This document shows, one piece after another, positions 9,330-23,478 of a stretch of DNA of 64,000 nucleotides. Under the pieces are notes generated by a model. That model was not told where the DNA came from. It saw only the letters and a program-made list of their open reading frames with translations, and ran no database searches. The stretch spans positions 9,889,955-9,953,954 of the forward strand of contig JARWKL010000012.1 of the NCBI GenBank assembly GCA_029961685.1. Reading direction: 5' to 3'. Position 1 is the first letter of the stretch. The number at the start of each line of letters is the position of its first letter. A program made the position numbers and the translations under genes. Source of the DNA: Aristolochia californica (Eukaryota; Streptophyta; Magnoliopsida; Piperales; Aristolochiaceae).

Positions 9330-12300
9330 GGGTCCATAGGTCATTTGCATCTTTAACATGTTTCAAGCATGCATATCCATTTTTAAAACACGTGTAGAAG
9401 AATTCTCTTTCTTGTTAAATTCAGAGCTATTAGGGTTGAACTAGTGGAATTTCCCTATCTTGGATAACTAAATTTTGTGTTCATTTGTGGTGTGTGAATA
9501 AATTTTCTATACTTACATTTGTTATTGTTTTAATTTTTTTCCATACTTAAACTTTAAAATTTACATTTTGTTGTGATCTATTTACCTTTTTTTGTTTACG
9601 GCATGAAGGGAGAATGAAAACTCAAAGTTTTGATTTACAAAAAAAGTGTACATCTAAAATGGAGATGCACAATGCAAATATGTAGAGAGATATAATTCCA
9701 AAGACTGTCAGGGATTTTTATGGATTGTGAGCTCTTTTCAGTTTTTAGTTCTCAGGTTTTGCAATCGTCGGGAAAAGAGGGAGGCAGGGGATTTTTAATT
9801 GAGTGTTGACTCCCAATCCGTAAGTCATTTCTTACAATAATATAGCCCCTTACGAATGAAAATTCACTTTTCAATCATCTATGATTGTTAGGTCAGCTTT
9901 TTGCAAGCGCGCAAAATAATGGCTTGTTTGACTCAGGTAAATCTCCCGCCGCACGTTCACTTCAGAATTTAATGAGCGTTTGTTATTCTCATTAAAAGTT
10001 TCGGATCCATAGGCCATTTGCATCTTTAACATGTTTCAAGCATGCTTATCCATTTTTAAAACACGTGTAGAAGAAATCTCTTTCTTGTAAAATTCCAAGC
10101 TATTAGGGTTGAACTAGTGGAATTTCCCAATCTTGGATAACAAAATTTTGTGTTCACTTGTGGTGTGTGAATAAATTTTCATTACTTACATTTGTTATTG
10201 TTTTAATTTTTTTCCATACATAAACTCTAAAATTTTCATTTTGTTGTGATCTATTTACCTTTGTTTTGTTTTCGGCATGAAGGGAGAACGAAAACTCAAA
10301 GTTTTGATTTAAGAAAAAAGTGTACATCTAAAATGGAGATGCACAATGCACAAATGAAGAGAGATATAATTCCAAAGAGTGTCTGTGATTTTTAAGGATT
10401 GTGAGCTCTTTTGGGTTTTTAGTTCTCAGGTTTTGCAAACGTCGGGAAAAGGGGGAGGCGGGGGATTTTTAATTGAGTGTTGACTCCCAATCCGTAAGTC
10501 ATTTCTAACAATAATATAAACCCGTTACGAATGAAAATTCACTTTACAATCAGCTATGATTGTTAGGTCAGTATTTTGCAAACGGGGAAAATGATGGCTT
10601 GTTTGACTCTGGTAAATATCCCACTGCACGTTCATTGAGAATTTAATGAGCGTTAGTTATTCTCTTTAAAACCTTTTGATGCATAGGTCATAAGCATCTT
10701 TAACATGTTTCAAGCATGCATATCCATTTTTAAAACACGTCTAGAAGAATTCTCTTTCTTGTAAAATTTCAAGCTATTAGGGTTGAACAAGTGGAATTGC
10801 CCAAACTTGGATAATAAAAATTTTGTGTTCATTTGTGGTGTGTGAATAAATTTTCATTACTTACATTTGTTATTTTTTTAATTTTTTCCCACACATAAAC
10901 TCTAAAATTTACATTTTGTTGTGACCTATTTCCCTTTTTTTTTTTACGGCATGAAGGGAGAACGAAAACTCAAAGTTTTGTTTTAAGAAAAAAGTGTATA
11001 TCTAAAATGGAGATGCACAATGCACAAATGTAGAGAGATATAATTGCAAAGAGTTTCTGTGATTTTTAAGGATTGTGACCTCTTTTCAATTTTTAGTTCT
11101 CAGGTTTTGCAATCGTCGAGAAAAAAGGGAGGCTGGGATTTTTAATTGAGTGTTGACTCCCAATCCGTAAGTCATTTCTTACCATAATATAGCCCATTAC
11201 GAATGAAAAATCGCTTTACAATCATCTATGATTGTTAGGTCAGCTTTTTGCAAACGGGCAAAATAATGGCTTGTTTGACTCGGGTAAATATCCCGCCGCA
11301 CGTTCACTTAAGAATTTAATGAGCGTTTATTATTCTCATTAAAAGCTTTGGATCCATAGGTCATTTGCTTCTTTAACATGTTTCAAGCATGCATATCCAT
11401 TTTTAAAACACGTGTAGAAGAAATCTCTTTCTTGTAAAATTCCAAGCTATTAGGGTTGAACTAGAGGAATTTCCCAATCTTGGATAACAAAATTTTGTGT
11501 TCATTTGTGGTGTGTGAATAAGTTCTCATTACTTACATTTTTTATTGTTTTAATTTTTTTCCATACATAAACTCTAAAATTTTCATTTTGTTGTGATCTA
11601 TTTACCTTTTTTTTGTTTACGACATGAAGGGAGAACGAAAACTAAAAGTTTTGATTTAATAAAAAAGTGTACATCTCAAATGGAGATGCACAATGCACAA
11701 ATGTAGAGAGATAGAGATATAATTCCAAAGAGTGTCCGTGATTTTTAAGGATTGTAAGCTTTTTTCAGTTTTTAGTTATCAGGTTTTGCAATCGTTAGAA
11801 AAAGGGGGAGGCGGGGGATTTTTAATTGAGTGTTGACTCCCAATCCGTAAGTCATTTCTTACAATAATATAGCCCGTTACGAATGAAAAATCACTTTACA
11901 CTCATCTATGATTGTTAGGTCAACGTTTTGCAAACGGGCAAAATAATGGCTTGTTTGACTCGGGTAAATATCCCACCGCACGTTCATCGACAATTTAATG
12001 AGCGTTTGCTATTCTCTTTAAAAGCTTTGGATCCATAGGTCATTTGCATCTTTAATATGTTTCAAACATGCATATCCATTTTTAAAACACGTGTAGAAGA
12101 AATCTCTTTCTTGAAAAATTCCATGCAATTAGGCTTGAACTAGTGGAATTTCCCAAACTTTGAAAATAAAACTTTTGTGTTCATTTGTGGTGTGTGAATA
12201 AATTTTCTATACTTAAATATTTACTGTTTTAAATTTTTTAACACAAAACTCTAAAATTTTCATTTTGTTGTGATCTATTGTCCTTTTTTTGCTTACGGGA

Positions 12301-13371
12301 TGAAGGGAGAGAAAAAACTCAATGTTTTGATTTAAGAAAAAAGTGTAGATCTAAAATGGAGATGCACAATGCACAAATGTAGGGAGTGATATTTCCAAAG
12401 AGTGTTTGTAATTTTTAGGGATTGTAAGTTATTTTTAGTTTTTATATCTCAGGTTTTGCAATCGTCGGGAAAAGGGGGAGGCGGGGTATTTTGAACCGAC
12501 TGTTGACTCCCAATCCGTATGTCATTTCTTACAAAAATATACCCCGTTACTAACGATAAATCACATTACAATCATCTATGATTGTTAGGTCAGCTTTTTG
12601 CAAACGGGCAAAATAATGGCTTGTTTGACTCGGGTAAATATCCCGCCACACGTTCACTTCAGAATTTAATGAGCGTTTGTTATTCTCATTAAAAGCTTTG
12701 GATCCATCGGTCATTTGCATCTTTAACATGTTTCAAGCATGCATATCCATTTTTAAAACACGTGTAGAAGAAATTTCTTTCTTGTAAAATTCCAAGCTAT
12801 TAGGGTTGAACTAGTGGAATTTCTAATTCTTGGATAACAAAATTTTGTGTTCATTTGTGGTGTGTGAATAAATTTTCATTACTTAAATTTGTTATTGTTT
12901 AATTTTTTCCATTCATAAACTCTAAAATTTTCATTTTGATGTGATCTATTTACCTTTTTTTTGTTTACGGCATGAAGGGAGAACGAAAACTCAAAGTTTT
13001 GGTTTAAGAAAAAAATGTACATGTAAAATGGAGATGCACAATGCACAAATGTAGAGAGATATAATTCCAAAGAGTGTCCGTGATTTTTAAGGATTGTAAG
13101 CTCTTTTCTGTTTTTAGTTCTCAGGTTTTGCAATCGTCGGGAAAAGGGGGAGGCGGGGGATTTTTAATTGAGTGTTTACTCCCAATCCGTAAGTCATTTC
13201 TTACAATAATATAGCCCGTTACGAATGAAAAATCACTTGACAATCATCTATGATTGTTAGGTCAGCTTTTTGTAAACGGGCAAAATAATGGCTTGTTTGA
13301 CTCGGGTAAATATCCCACCGCATGTTCACTAGAGAATTTAATGAGCGTATGTTATTCCCTTTAAAAGCTTT
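9330..13371. repeat. Six M3/M2 units, no typical M1 or M4
   Basis: Units start at 9330, 10003, 10678, 11350, 12029 and 12700. 9330 and 10678 are the M3 variant with TTACATTTTGTTGTGA. 10003 is M3 with tag b. 11350 is M3 with a 6-bp insertion near 11,702 and is 679 bp long. 12029 is M2 (AACGATAAATCACATTAC). 12700 is M3 ending in tag c. The landmark is degraded at 10,678 (TTGATGC). Confidence 0.8.
11701..11722. repeat. 6-bp duplication inside a monomer (GAGATA repeated)
   Basis: Where most M3 units read GAGAGATATAATTCC, this one reads GAGAGATAGAGATATAATTCC-like sequence with an extra GAGATA, raising the unit to 679 bp. The same insertion occurs in the unit at 22,799 (near 23,157), together with several other shared rare variants. 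Confidence 0.85.
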
Positions 13372-16300
13372 GGATCCATAGGTCATTGGCATCTTTAACC
13401 TGTTTCAAGCTTGGATATCCATTTTTAAAACACGTGTAGAAGAAATCTCTTTCTTGTAAAATTCCAAGCTATTAGGGTTGAGCTAGTTGAATTTCCCAAT
13501 CTTGGATAACAAAACTTTTGTGTTCATTTGTGGTTTGTGAATAAATTTTCTTTACTTACATTTTTATTTTTTAAAATTTTTTCCATACATAAACTCTAAA
13601 ATATTCATTTTGTTGTTATCAATTTGCCTTTTTTTTTTTTACGGTATGAAGGGGGAATGAAAACTCAAAATTTTGATTTGAGAAAAAAGTGTACATCTAA
13701 AATGGAGATGCACAATTCACAAATTTAGAAAGAGATAATTCCAAAGGGGGTCTGTAATTTTTAGGGATTGTAAGCTCTTTTACTTTTTATATCTCAGGTT
13801 TTGCAATTGTCGGGTAAAAGGGGAGGCGGGAGATTTTTAACTGAATTTTGACTCCCTATCCATAAGTCATTTCTTACAAAAATATAGCCCATTACACATG
13901 ATAAATCACTTTACAATTCATCTATGAAATTTAGGTCAGCTTTTTGCAAACGGGCAAAATAAAGGCTTGTTTGACTCGGGTAAATATCCCACCACACGTT
14001 CACTAGAGAATTTAATGAGCGTATGTTATTCTATTTAAAAGCTTTGGATCCATAGGTCATATGCATCTTTAACATGTTTCAAGATTGCATATCCATTTTT
14101 AAAACACGTGTAGAAGAAATCTCTTTCTTGTAAAATTCCAAGCTATTAGGGTTGAACTAATGGAATTTCCCAAACTTGGATAACAAAAGTTTTGTGTTGA
14201 TTTTTGGTGTGTGAATAAATATTCTTTACTTACATTTGTTATTGTTTTAAATTTTTTCCAAACTTAAACTCTAAAATTTTCATTTTACTGTGATCTATTT
14301 GCATTTTTGGTTTACGGGATGAAGGTAGAGAGAAAACTGAAAGTTTTGATTTAAGAAAAAAGTGTACATTTAAAACAGAGACGCACAATGCATAAATGTA
14401 GAGAGAGATAATTCCAAAGAGTGTCTGTAATTTTTAGGGAATTTAAGCTCTTTTTAGTTTTTATATCTCAGGTTTTGCAATCGTCGGGAAAAGGGGGAGG
14501 CGAGGTGTTTTTAAATGAGTGTTGACTCCCAATCCGTAAGTCATTTCTTAAAAAAATATTGGCTGTTATGGATGGTAAATCACTTTACAATCATCTATGA
14601 TTGTTAGGTAAGCTTTTTGTAAACAGGCAAAATGAAGGCTTATTTGACTCTGGTAAATATCCCACCGCACGTTCATTGAGAATTTAATGAGCGTACGTTA
14701 TTCTCTTTAAAAGCTTTGGATCCAAAGGTCATTTGCATCTTTAACATGTTTCAAGCATTCATATCCATTTTTAAAACACGTGTAGAAGAAATCTCTTTCT
14801 TGTAAAATTCCAAGCTATTAGGGTTGAACTAGTGGAATTTCCCAATCTTGGATAACTAAATTTTGTGTTCATTTGGGGTGTGTGAATAAATTGTCATTAC
14901 TGACATTTGTTATTGTTTTAATTTTTTTCCATACATAAACTCTAAAATTTTCATTTTGTTGTGATCTATTTACCTTTTTTTGTTTACGGCATGAAGGGAG
15001 AACGAAAACTCAAAGTTTTGATTTAAGAAAAAAATGTACATCTAAAATGGAGATGCACAATGCACAAATGTAGAGAGATATAATTCCAAAGAGTGTCTGT
15101 GATTTTTAAAGATTGTAAGCTCTTTTCAGTTTTTATATCTCAGGTTTTGCAATCGTCGGGAAAAGGCGGAGACGAGGAGGGATTTTTATTTGAGTGTTGA
15201 CTCCCAATCCGTAAGTCATTTCTTACAATAATATAGCCCGTTATGGATGAAAAATCACTTTACAATCATCTATGATTGTTAGGTCAGCTTTTTGCAAACA
15301 GGCAAAATAATGGCTTGTTTGACTCGGGTAAATATCCCACCGCACGTTCACTAGAGAATTTAATGAGCGTAAGTTTTTCTCTTTAAAAGCTTTGGATCGA
15401 TAGGTCATTTGCATCTTTAACATGTTTCAAGCTTGCATATCCATTTTTAAAACACGTGTAGAAGAAATTTCTTTCCTGTAAAATTCCAAGCTATTAGGGT
15501 TGAACTAGTGGAATTTCCCAAACTTGGATAACAAAATTTTTGTGTTAATTTTTGGTGTGTGAATAAATTTTCTTTACTTAAATTTGTTATTGTTTTAAAT
15601 TTTTTCCATACATAGACTCAAAAATTTTCATTTTGCTGTGATCTATATGCCTTTTTTTGTTTACGGGATGAAGGGTGAGAGGAAACTCAAAGTTTTGATT
15701 TAAGAAAAGAGTGTACATTTAAAATGGAGACGTACAGTTCACAAAAGTAGAGAGAGATAATTTAAAAGAGTGTCTGTAATTTTTAGGCAATTTAAGCTCT
15801 TTTTAGTTTTTATATCTCAGGTTTTGCAATCATCGGGAAAAAGGGGGAGGCGGGGTGTTTTTAACTGAGTGTTGACTCCCAATTCGTAAGTCATTTCTTA
15901 CAAAAAAATAGCCCGTTACGGATGATAAATCACTTTACAATCATCTATGATTGTCAGGTCAGCTTTTTGCAAACGGGCAAAATAATGGCTTGTTTGACTC
16001 GTGTAAATATCCCGCCGCACGTTCACTTCAGAATTTAATGAGTGGTGGTTATTCTCATTAAAAGCTTTGGATCCATAGGTCATTTCTATGACATGTTTCA
16101 AGCATGCATATCCATTTTTAAAACACGTGTAGAAGAATTCCCTTTCTTGTAAAATTTCAAGCTATTAGGGTTGAACTAGTGGAATTTCCCAAACTTGGAT
16201 AACAAAAATTTTGTGTTCATTTGTGGTGTGTGAATAAATTTTCATTACTTACATTTGTTATTGTTTTAATTTTTTTCCATACATAAACTCTAAAATTTAC

Positions 16301-17410
16301 ATTTTGTTGTGATCTATTTACCTTTTTTTGTTTCCGGCAAGAAGGGAGAACGAAAACTCAAAGTTTTGATTTAAGAAAAAAGTTTACATCTAAAATGGAG
16401 ATGCACAATTCACAAATGTAGAGAGATATAATTCAAAAGTGTGTCTGTGATTTTTTGGGATTGTGAGCTCTTTTCTGTTTTTAGTTCTCAGGTTTTGCAA
16501 TCGTCGAGAAAAGGGGGAGGCGGGGGATTTTTAATTGAGTGTTGACTCCCAATCCGTAAGTCATTTCCTACAATAATATAACCCGATACGAATGAAAAAT
16601 CACTTTACAATCATCTATGATTGTTAGGTCAGGTTTTTGCAAATGGGCAAAATGATGACTTGTTTGACTCTGGCAAATATCCCACCGCACGTTCATTGAG
16701 AATTTAATGAGCGTTTGTTATTCTCTTTAAAAGTTTTGGATCCAGAGGTCATTTGCATCTTTAACATGTTTCAAGCATGCATATCCATTTTTAAAACATG
16801 TGTAGTAGAAATCTCTTTGTTGTAAAATTCCATGCAATTAGGGTTGAACTAGTGGAATTTCCCAAACTTGGAAAACAAAACTTTTGTGTTCATTTGTGGT
16901 GTGTGAATAAATTTTCTATACTTACATTTGTTGTTCTTTTAATTTTTTTTCACACATAAACTCTCAAATTTTCATTTTGTTGTGATCTATTTGCCTTTTT
17001 TTGTTTCCGGTACGAAGGGAGAGCAAAAACTCAAAGTTTTGATTTAAGAAAAAAGTGTATATCTAAAATGGAGATGCACAATGCACAAATGTAGGGAGAG
17101 ATAATTCCAAAGAGTGTTTGCAATTTTTAAGGATTGTAAGATCTTTTTAGTTTTTATATCTCAGGTTTTGCAATCGTCGGGAAAACGGGTAGGCGGGGTA
17201 TTTTTAACTGATTGTTGACTCCCAATCCTTTTGTCATTTCTTACAACAATATAGCCCGTTACTCATGATGAATCACATTACAATCATCATGATTGTTAGG
17301 TCAGCTTTTTCCAAACGGGCAAAATAATGGCTTGTTTGACTCGGGTAAATATCCCGCCGCACGTTCACTTAAGAATTTAATGAGCATTTATTATTCTCAT
17401 TAAAAGCTTT
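13372..17410. repeat. Transition block where M4 and M1 first appear
   Basis: Units start at 13372 (M4, tag c), 14046 (M1, tag b), 14718 (M3, tag c), 15394 (M1, tag a), 16069 (M3 variant, tag b) and 16738 (M2, tag a). The M4 to M1 to M3 order anticipates the higher-order repeat seen from 23.5 kb. The M1 unit at 15394 carries tag a in place of its usual tag b, and the M3 unit at 16069 carries tag b, so an exchange near the end tags has swapped them. Confidence 0.8.
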
Positions 17411-20400
17411 GGATCCATAGGTCATTTGCATCTTTAACATGTTTCAAGCATGCTTATCCATTTTTAAAACACGTGTAGAAGAAATCTCTTTCTTGTAAAA
17501 TTCCAAGCTATTAGGGTTGAACTAGTGGAATTTCCCAATCTTGGATAACAAAATTTTGTGTTCATTTGTGGTGTGTGAATAATTTTTATATACTTAAATT
17601 TGTTATTGTTTTAATTTTTTTCCATACATAAACTCTAAAATTTACATTTCGTTGAGATCTATTTACCTGTTTTTTGTTTACAACATGAAGGGAGAACAAA
17701 AACTCAAAGTTTTGATTTAAGAAAACAATGTACATCTATAATGGAGATGCACAATGCATAAATGTAGAGAGATATAATTCCAAAGAGTGCCTGTGATTTT
17801 TTAGGATTGTGAGCTCTCCTCAGTTTTTATTTCTCAGGTTTTGCAATCGTCAGGAAAAGGGGGGGCGGGGGATTTTTAATTGAGTGTTGACTACCAATCC
17901 GTAAGTCATTTCTTACAATAATATAGCCCATTAGGAATGAAAATTGCTTTACAATCATCTATGATTGTTTGGTCAGCTTTTTGCGAACGGACAAAATAAT
18001 GGCTTGTTTGACTCGGGTAAATATTCTGCCGAACATTCACTTCAGAATTTAATGAGCGTTTGTTATTATGATTAAAAGCTTTGGATCCATAGGTCATTTT
18101 CATCTTTATCATGTTTCAAGCATGCATATCCATTTTTTAAACACGTGTTGAAGAAATGTCTTTCTTGTAAAATTCCAAGCTATTAGGGTTGAACTAGTGG
18201 AATTTCCCAATCTTGGATAACAAAAGTTTGTGTTCATTTGTGGTGTGTGAATAAATTTTCATTACTTACATTTGTTATTGTTTTAATTTTTTTCCGTACA
18301 TAAACTCTAAAATTTTAATTTTGTTGTGATCTATTTACCTTTTTTTTGTTTACGGCATGAAGGGAGAACGAAAACTCAATGTTTTTATTTAAGAAAAAAA
18401 TTTACATATAAAATGGAGATGCACAATGCACAAATGTAGAGAGATATAATTCCAAAGAGTGTCCGTGATTTTTAAGGATTGTAAGGTCTTTCAGTTTTTA
18501 GTTCTCAGGTTTTGCAATTGTCGGGAAAAGGGGGAAGCGGGGGATTTTTAATTGAGTGTTGACTCCCAATTAGTCAGTCATTTCTTACAATAATATAGCC
18601 CGTTATGAATGAAAAATCACATTACACTCATCTATGATTGTTAGGTCAACTTTTTGCAAACAGGCAAAATAATGGCTTGTTTGACTCGGGTAAATATCCT
18701 GCCGCACGTTGACTTCATAATTTAATGAGTGTTGGTTATTCTCATTAAAAGCTTTGGATCCATAGGTCATTTGCATCTATAACATGTTTCAAGCATGCAT
18801 ATCCATTTTTAAAACACGTGTAGAAGAATTCCCTTTCTTGTAAAATTTCAAGCTATTAGGGTTGAACTAGTGGAATTTCCAAAACTTGGATAAAAAAAAT
18901 TTTGTGTTCATTTGTGGTGTGTCAATAAATTTTCATTACTTACATTTGTTATTGTTTTAATTTTTTTCCATACATAAACTCTAAAATTTACATTTTATTG
19001 TGATCTAATTACCTTTTTTTGTTTACGGCATGAAGGGAGAACGAAAACTCAAAGTTTTGATTTAAGAAAAAAGTGCACATCTAAAATGGAGATGCACAAT
19101 GCACAAATTTAGAGAGATATAATTCCAAAGAGTGCCTGTGATTTTTAAGGATTGTGAGCTCTTTTCAGTTTTTAGTTCTCAGGTTTTTCAATCGTCAGGA
19201 AAAGGGGGAGGCGGGGGATTTTTAATTGAGTGTTGACTCCCAATCCGTAAGTCATTTCTTACAATAATATAGCCCATTACGAATGAAAAATCGCTTTACA
19301 ATCATCTATGATTGTTAGGTCAGATTTTTGCAAATGGAGAAAATAATGACTTGTTTGACTCGGGTAAATATCCCGTCGCACGTTCACTTCAGAATTTAAT
19401 GAGCGTTTGTTATTCTCACTAAAGGCTTTGGATCCATAGATCATTTGCTTCTTTAACATGTTTCAAGCATGCATATCCATTTTTAAAACACGTGTTGAAG
19501 AAATCTCTTTCTTGTAAAATTCCAAGCTATTAGGGTTGAACTAGTGGAATTTCCCAATCTTGGATAACAAAATTTTGTGTTCATTTGTGGTGTGTGAATA
19601 AATTTTCATTACTTACATTTGTTATTGTTTTAATTTTTTTCCATACATAAACTCTAAAATTTTAATTTTGTTCTGATCTATTTACCTTTTCTTTGTTTAC
19701 GGCATGAAGGGAGAACGAAAACTCCAAGTTTTTATTTAAGAAAAAAGTGTACATATAAAATGGAGATGCACAATGCACAAATGTAGAGAGATATAATTCC
19801 AAAGAGTGTTTGTGATTTTTAAGGATTGTAAGCTCTTTTCAGTTTTTAGTTCTCGGGTTTTGCAATTGTCGGGAAAAGGGGGAGGCGGGGGATTTTTAAT
19901 TGAGTGTTGACTCCCAATCCGTAAGTCATTTCTTACAATAATATAGCCCGTTACGAATGAAAAATCACTTTACACTCATCTATGATTGTTAGGTCAACTT
20001 TTTGCAAACGGGCAAAATAATGGCTTGTTTGACTCGGGTAACTATCCCGCCGCACGTTCACCTCAGAATTTAATGAGCATTTGTTATTCTTATTAAAAGC
20101 TTTGGATCCATAGGCCATTTGCATCTTTAACATGTTTCAAGCATGCATATCCATTTTTAAAACATGTGTAGCAGAAATCTCTTTCTTGTAAAATTCGAAG
20201 CTATTAGGGTTAAACTAGTGGAATTTCCTAATCTTGGAAAACAAAATTTTGTGTTCATTTGTGGTGTGTGAATAAATTTTCTATACTTACATTTGTTATT
20301 TTTTAAATTTTTTTCCATACATAAACTCTAAAATTTACATTTTGTTGTGATCTATTTACCTGTTTTTTATTTACGACATGAAGGGAGAACAAAAACTCAA

Positions 20401-21451
20401 AGTTTTGATTTAAAAAAAAAAGTGCACATCTAAAATGGAGATGCACAATGCACAAATGTAGAGAGATATAATTCCAAAGAGTGCCGGTGATATTTCAGGA
20501 ATGTGAGCTCTTTTCAGTTTTTGGTTCTCAGGTTTTGCAATCGTCAGGAAAAGGGGGAGGCGTGGGATTTTTCATTGAGTGTTGACTCCCAATCCGTAAG
20601 TCATTTCTTATAATAATATAGCCCATTACGAATGAAAAATCTCTTTATAATCATCTATGTTTTTTAGGTCAGCTTTTTGCAAACAGACAAAATAATGACT
20701 TGTTTGACTCGGGTAAATATACCGTCGCACGTTCACTTCAGAATTTAATGAGCGTTTGTTATTATCATTAAAAGATTTGGATCCACAGGTCATTTGCATC
20801 TTTAACATGTTTCAAGCATGCATTTCCATTTTTAAAACACGTGTTGAAGAAATCTCTTTCTTGTAAAATTCCAAGCTATTAGGGTTGAACTAGTGGAATT
20901 TCCCAATCTTGGATAATAAAATTTTGTGTCAATTTGTTGTGTGTGAATAAATTTTCATTACTTAAATTTGTTATTGTGTTAATTTTTTCCATACATAAAC
21001 TCTAAAATTTTAATTTTGGTGTGATCTATTTACCTTTTTTTTGTTTACGGCATGAAGGGAGAACGAAAACTCCAAGTTTTTATTTAAGAAAAAAGTGTAC
21101 ATATAAAATGGAGATGCACAATGCACGAATGTAGAGAGATATAATTCCAAAGAGTGTCCGTGATTTTTAAAGATTGTAAGCGCTTTTCAATTTTTAGTTC
21201 TCAGGTTTTGCAATTGTCGGGAAAAGGGGGAGGCGGGGGATTTTTAATTGAGTGTTGACTCCCAATCTGTAAGTCATTTCTTACAATAATATAGCTCGTT
21301 ACGAATGAAAAATAACTTTACACTCATCTATGATTGTTAGGTCAACTTTTTGCAAACGGGCAAAATAATGGCTTGTTTTCCTTGGGTAAATATCCCGCCG
21401 CACGTTCACTTAAGAATTTAATGAGCGTTTGTTATTCTCATTAAAAGCTTT
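17411..21451. repeat. Dimeric higher-order repeat, about 1,347 bp, three copies
   Basis: Units starting at 17411, 18756 and 20104 resemble one another. They share AGAGTGCCTGTGAT or AGAGTGCCGGTGAT and GTCAGGAAAAGG, and the first and third also share TTTACCTGTTTTTT and GAACAAAAACTC. Units starting at 18083, 19430 and 20779 form the other class: AAATTTTAATTTTG, TTTTTATTTAAGAAAAAA, TACATATAAAATGG, and ACACTCATCTATG then GTCAACTTTTTGC. The two classes alternate three times, giving copies at 17411-18755, 18756-20103 and 20104-21451. All six units end in tag a. Confidence 0.8.
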
Positions 21452-23478
21452 GGATCCATAGACCATTTGCATCTTTAACATGTTTCAAGCATGCATATCC
21501 ATTTTTAAAACACGTGTAACAGAAATCTCTTTCTTGTAAAATTCCAAGCTATTAGGGTTGAACTAGTGGAATTTCCCAATCTTGGATAACAAAATTTTGT
21601 GTTCATTTGTGGTGTGTGAATAAATTTTCATTACTTACATTTGTTATTGTTTTAATTTTTTTCCATACATAAACTCTAAAATTTTCGTTTTGTTGTGATC
21701 TATTTACCTTTTTTTTGTTTATGGCATGAAGGGAGAACGAAAACTCAAAGTTTTGATTTTAGAAAAAAGTGTGCATCTAAAATGGAGATGCACAATGCAC
21801 AAATGTAGAGAGATATAATTCCAAAGAGTGTCAGTGATTTTTAAGGATTGTAATCTCTTTTCAGTTTTTGGTTCTCAGGTTTTGCAAACATCAGGAAAAG
21901 GGGGAGGCGGGGGATTTTTAATTGAGTGTTGACTCCCAATCCGTAAGTCATTTCCTACAATAATATAACCCGTTACGAATGAAAAATAACTTTACAATCA
22001 TCTATTATATTTAGGTCAGCTTTTTGCAAACGGGCAAAATGATGGCTTGTTTGACTCTGGTAAATATCCCATCGCACGTTCATTGAGAATTTAATGAGCG
22101 TTTGTTATTCTCTTTAAAAGCTTTGGATCGATAGGTCATTTGCATCTTTAACATGTTTCAAGCATGCATATCCATTTTTAAAACACGTGTAGAAGAATTC
22201 TCTTTCTTGTAAAATTTCAAGCTATTAAGGTTGAACTAGTGGAGTTTCCCAAACTTGGATAACAAAAATTTTGTGTCATTTGTGATGTGTGAATAAATTT
22301 TCATTACTTACATTTGTTATTGTTTTAATTTTTTTCCATACATAAACTCTAAAATTTACGTTTTGTTGTAATCTATTTACCTTGTTTTTGTTTACGGTAT
22401 GAAGGGAGAGCGAAAACTCAAAGTTTTGATTTAAGAAAAAAGTGTAGATCTAAAATGGAGATGCACATTGCACAAATGTAGAGACAGATAATTCCAAAGA
22501 GTGTCTGTGATTTTTAAGGATTGTAAGATCTTTTTAGTTTTTAGTTCTCAGGTTTTGCAATAGTCGGGAAAAGGGGGAGGTGGGGTATGTTTAACTGACT
22601 GTTGACTCCCAATCCTTTTGTCATTTCTTTCAATAATATAGCCCGTTACTCATGAAAAATCACATTACAATCATCTATGATAGTTAGGTCAGCTTTTTGC
22701 AAATGGGCAAAATAATGGCTTTTTTGACTCGGGTAAATATCCCGCCGCACGTTCACTTCAGAATTTAATGAGTGTTGGTTATTCTCATTAAAAGCTTTGG
22801 ATCCATAGGTCATTTGCATCTTTTAACATGTTTCAAGCATGCATATGCATTTTTAAAACACTTGTAGAAGAAATCTCTTTCTTGTAAAATTCCAAGCTAT
22901 TAGGGTTGAACTAGAGGAATTTCCCAATCTTGGATAACAAAATTTTGTGTTCATTTGTGGTGTGTGAATAAGTTCTCATTCTAACATTTTTTATTGTTTT
23001 AATTTTTTTCCATACATAAACTCTAATATTTTCATTTTGTTGTGATCTATTTACCTTTGTTTTGTTTACGGCATGAAGGGAGAACGAAAACTAAAAGTTT
23101 TGATTTAAGAAAAAAGTGTACATCTCAAATGGAGATGCACAATGGACAAATGTAAAGAGATAGAGATATAATTCCAACGAGTGTCCGTGATTTTTAAGGA
23201 TTGTAAGCTTTTTTCAGTTTTTAGTTATCAGGTTTTGCAATCGTTAGGAAAAGGGGGAGGCGGGGGATTTTTAATTGAGTGTTGACTCCCAATCCGTAAG
23301 TCATTTCTTACAATAATATAGCCCGTTACGAATGAAAAATCACTTTACACTCATCTATGATTGTTAGGTCAACGTTTTGCAAACGGGCAAAATAATGGCT
23401 TGTTTGACTCGGGTAAATATCCCGTCGCACGTTCACTTAAGAATTTAATGAGCGTTTGTTATTCTCATTAAAAGCTTT
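21452..23478. repeat. Three units: M3, an M3/M2 mosaic, and M3 with 6-bp insertion
   Basis: Units start at 21452 (M3, tag b), 22125 and 22799. The unit at 22125 begins as the M3 variant (AATTCTCTTTCTTG, AATTTCAAGC) and from about 22,390 reads as M2 (TAACTGACTGTTGACTCCC, TTACTCATG). The unit at 22799 has 680 bp and the extra GAGATA seen at 11.7 kb, and closely matches the unit at 11350. Confidence 0.8.
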
